A stretch of 30,574 bases of DNA. Source: an uncultured Clostridia bacterium. GTDB lineage: Bacteria; Bacillota; Clostridia; Christensenellales; UBA1242. The notes under the pieces were generated by a model. It made no database searches. It was not told the DNA's origin and was given only the letters and a program-made list of their open reading frames with translations. The stretch lies in NCBI GenBank assembly GCA_946610655.1, contig CAMOCH010000005.1, positions 1 to 30,574 on the forward strand, given 5' to 3'. Positions 30,288-30,574 of this stretch are shown in pieces; position 1 is the first letter of the stretch; each line of letters starts with the position of its first letter. A program made the translations under genes and the position numbers.

Positions 30288-30574
30288 ATGGAAGAAATAA
30301 AAACGCAGGCTATTGTGCTTGCAAGCGTTGATTATAAAGATGCAGACAAAAGACTCACATTATTTTCGCTTGAATATGGGCTTTTGTATGCAACAATAAA
30401 AGGGGTAAAAAAGCCAAAGGCAAAACTTGCAAATTTTGCACAACCATTTTGCTTTGCAGAATATATTCTTTCAAAAAAAGGGGAATATGCTGCTGTTATT
30501 AATGCGTCAAGCATAGAAAACTTTTTTGAACTCACAACAAATTTTGATAAATATATCATTGGCACAGCAATGCT
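30288..30574 (+). CDS. recO: DNA repair protein RecO, N-terminal part (3' end outside window)
   Basis: RecO acts with RecF and RecR to load RecA on single-stranded DNA. The visible 95 residues have the RecO OB-fold start: TQAIVLASVDYKDADKRLTL, YGLLYATIKGVKKPKAKLA and PFCFAEYIL. The start at 30288 has AGGAAA about seven bases upstream. The zinc-finger and helical part lie beyond the right edge. It is probably co-transcribed with yqzL, 20 bases upstream. Confidence 0.92.
   Translation, partial: MEEIKTQAIVLASVDYKDADKRLTLFSLEYGLLYATIKGVKKPKAKLANFAQPFCFAEYILSKKGEYAAVINASSIENFFELTTNFDKYIIGTAM

Noticed and set aside
1..30574. Search for CRISPR arrays, insertion sequences, prophage or a multi-gene defence system
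   Set aside because: No spaced direct repeats, transposase or phage motifs seen; the CPBP protease and the 602-residue protein alone do not make a system.

Overview
The window is a compact, strongly AT-rich stretch of a bacterial chromosome, almost certainly from an uncultured endospore-lineage Firmicute (Bacillota, Clostridia-like). Evidence for this: the SpoIIE-TilS junction at the left edge, the floA-yqfC-yqfD-ybeY-era-yqzL-recO block at the right edge, the sporulation proteins YqfC and YqfD, a pth-mfd pair, an S-box (SAM) riboswitch on metK, and an archaeal-type AspRS. TGA is used as a stop (spoIIE, yqfD), so the code is standard. I see no phage, transposon, CRISPR array or rRNA. The genus cannot be decided from the sequence.

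Layout. 1-5.9 kb: end of spoIIE, tilS, a 36-residue membrane microprotein coupled to an unknown membrane-anchored protein, a patatin-like lipase overlapping a ComEC-type metallo-beta-lactamase protein, and a small four-helix membrane protein. 6.0-12.3 kb: tRNA-Arg(CCT) leading into aspS, an anchored M1 peptidase, a WalJ/YycJ-like hydrolase, a CPBP protease, and an in-frame fusion of an M14 carboxypeptidase to TadA. 12.3-17.4 kb: a GlmU homologue that seems to have lost its catalytic motifs, then pth and mfd. 17.5-21.7 kb: a PrsA/SurA-like lipoprotein and a 602-residue protein of unknown function. 21.8-23.1 kb: SAM riboswitch and metK. 23.1-25.2 kb, minus strand: tRNA-Ser(CGA) leading into a histidine phosphatase, and a two-gene membrane operon. 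25.2-30.6 kb: floA with an unknown partner, then yqfC, yqfD, ybeY, era, yqzL and the start of recO.

Most units are short, with readable sigma-A promoters and simple stem-loop terminators. Two translation modes stand out. Most genes have a GGAG-type ribosome binding site. A second set (tilS, the patatin gene, walJ, the glmU-like gene, probably the M14-TadA fusion) has no such site and a -10 box placed so that transcription should start on the A of the start ATG, suggesting leaderless mRNAs.

The most notable observations are the M14-TadA fusion with a possible internal TadA start, the repeated leaderless promoter geometry, the GlmU pseudoenzyme, the 602-residue protein with a PD-ExK-like motif, the fully readable three-way switch of the SAM attenuator, and two tRNAs that double as 5' leaders of mRNAs. 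I found no clear multi-gene defence or biosynthetic system of a new kind.
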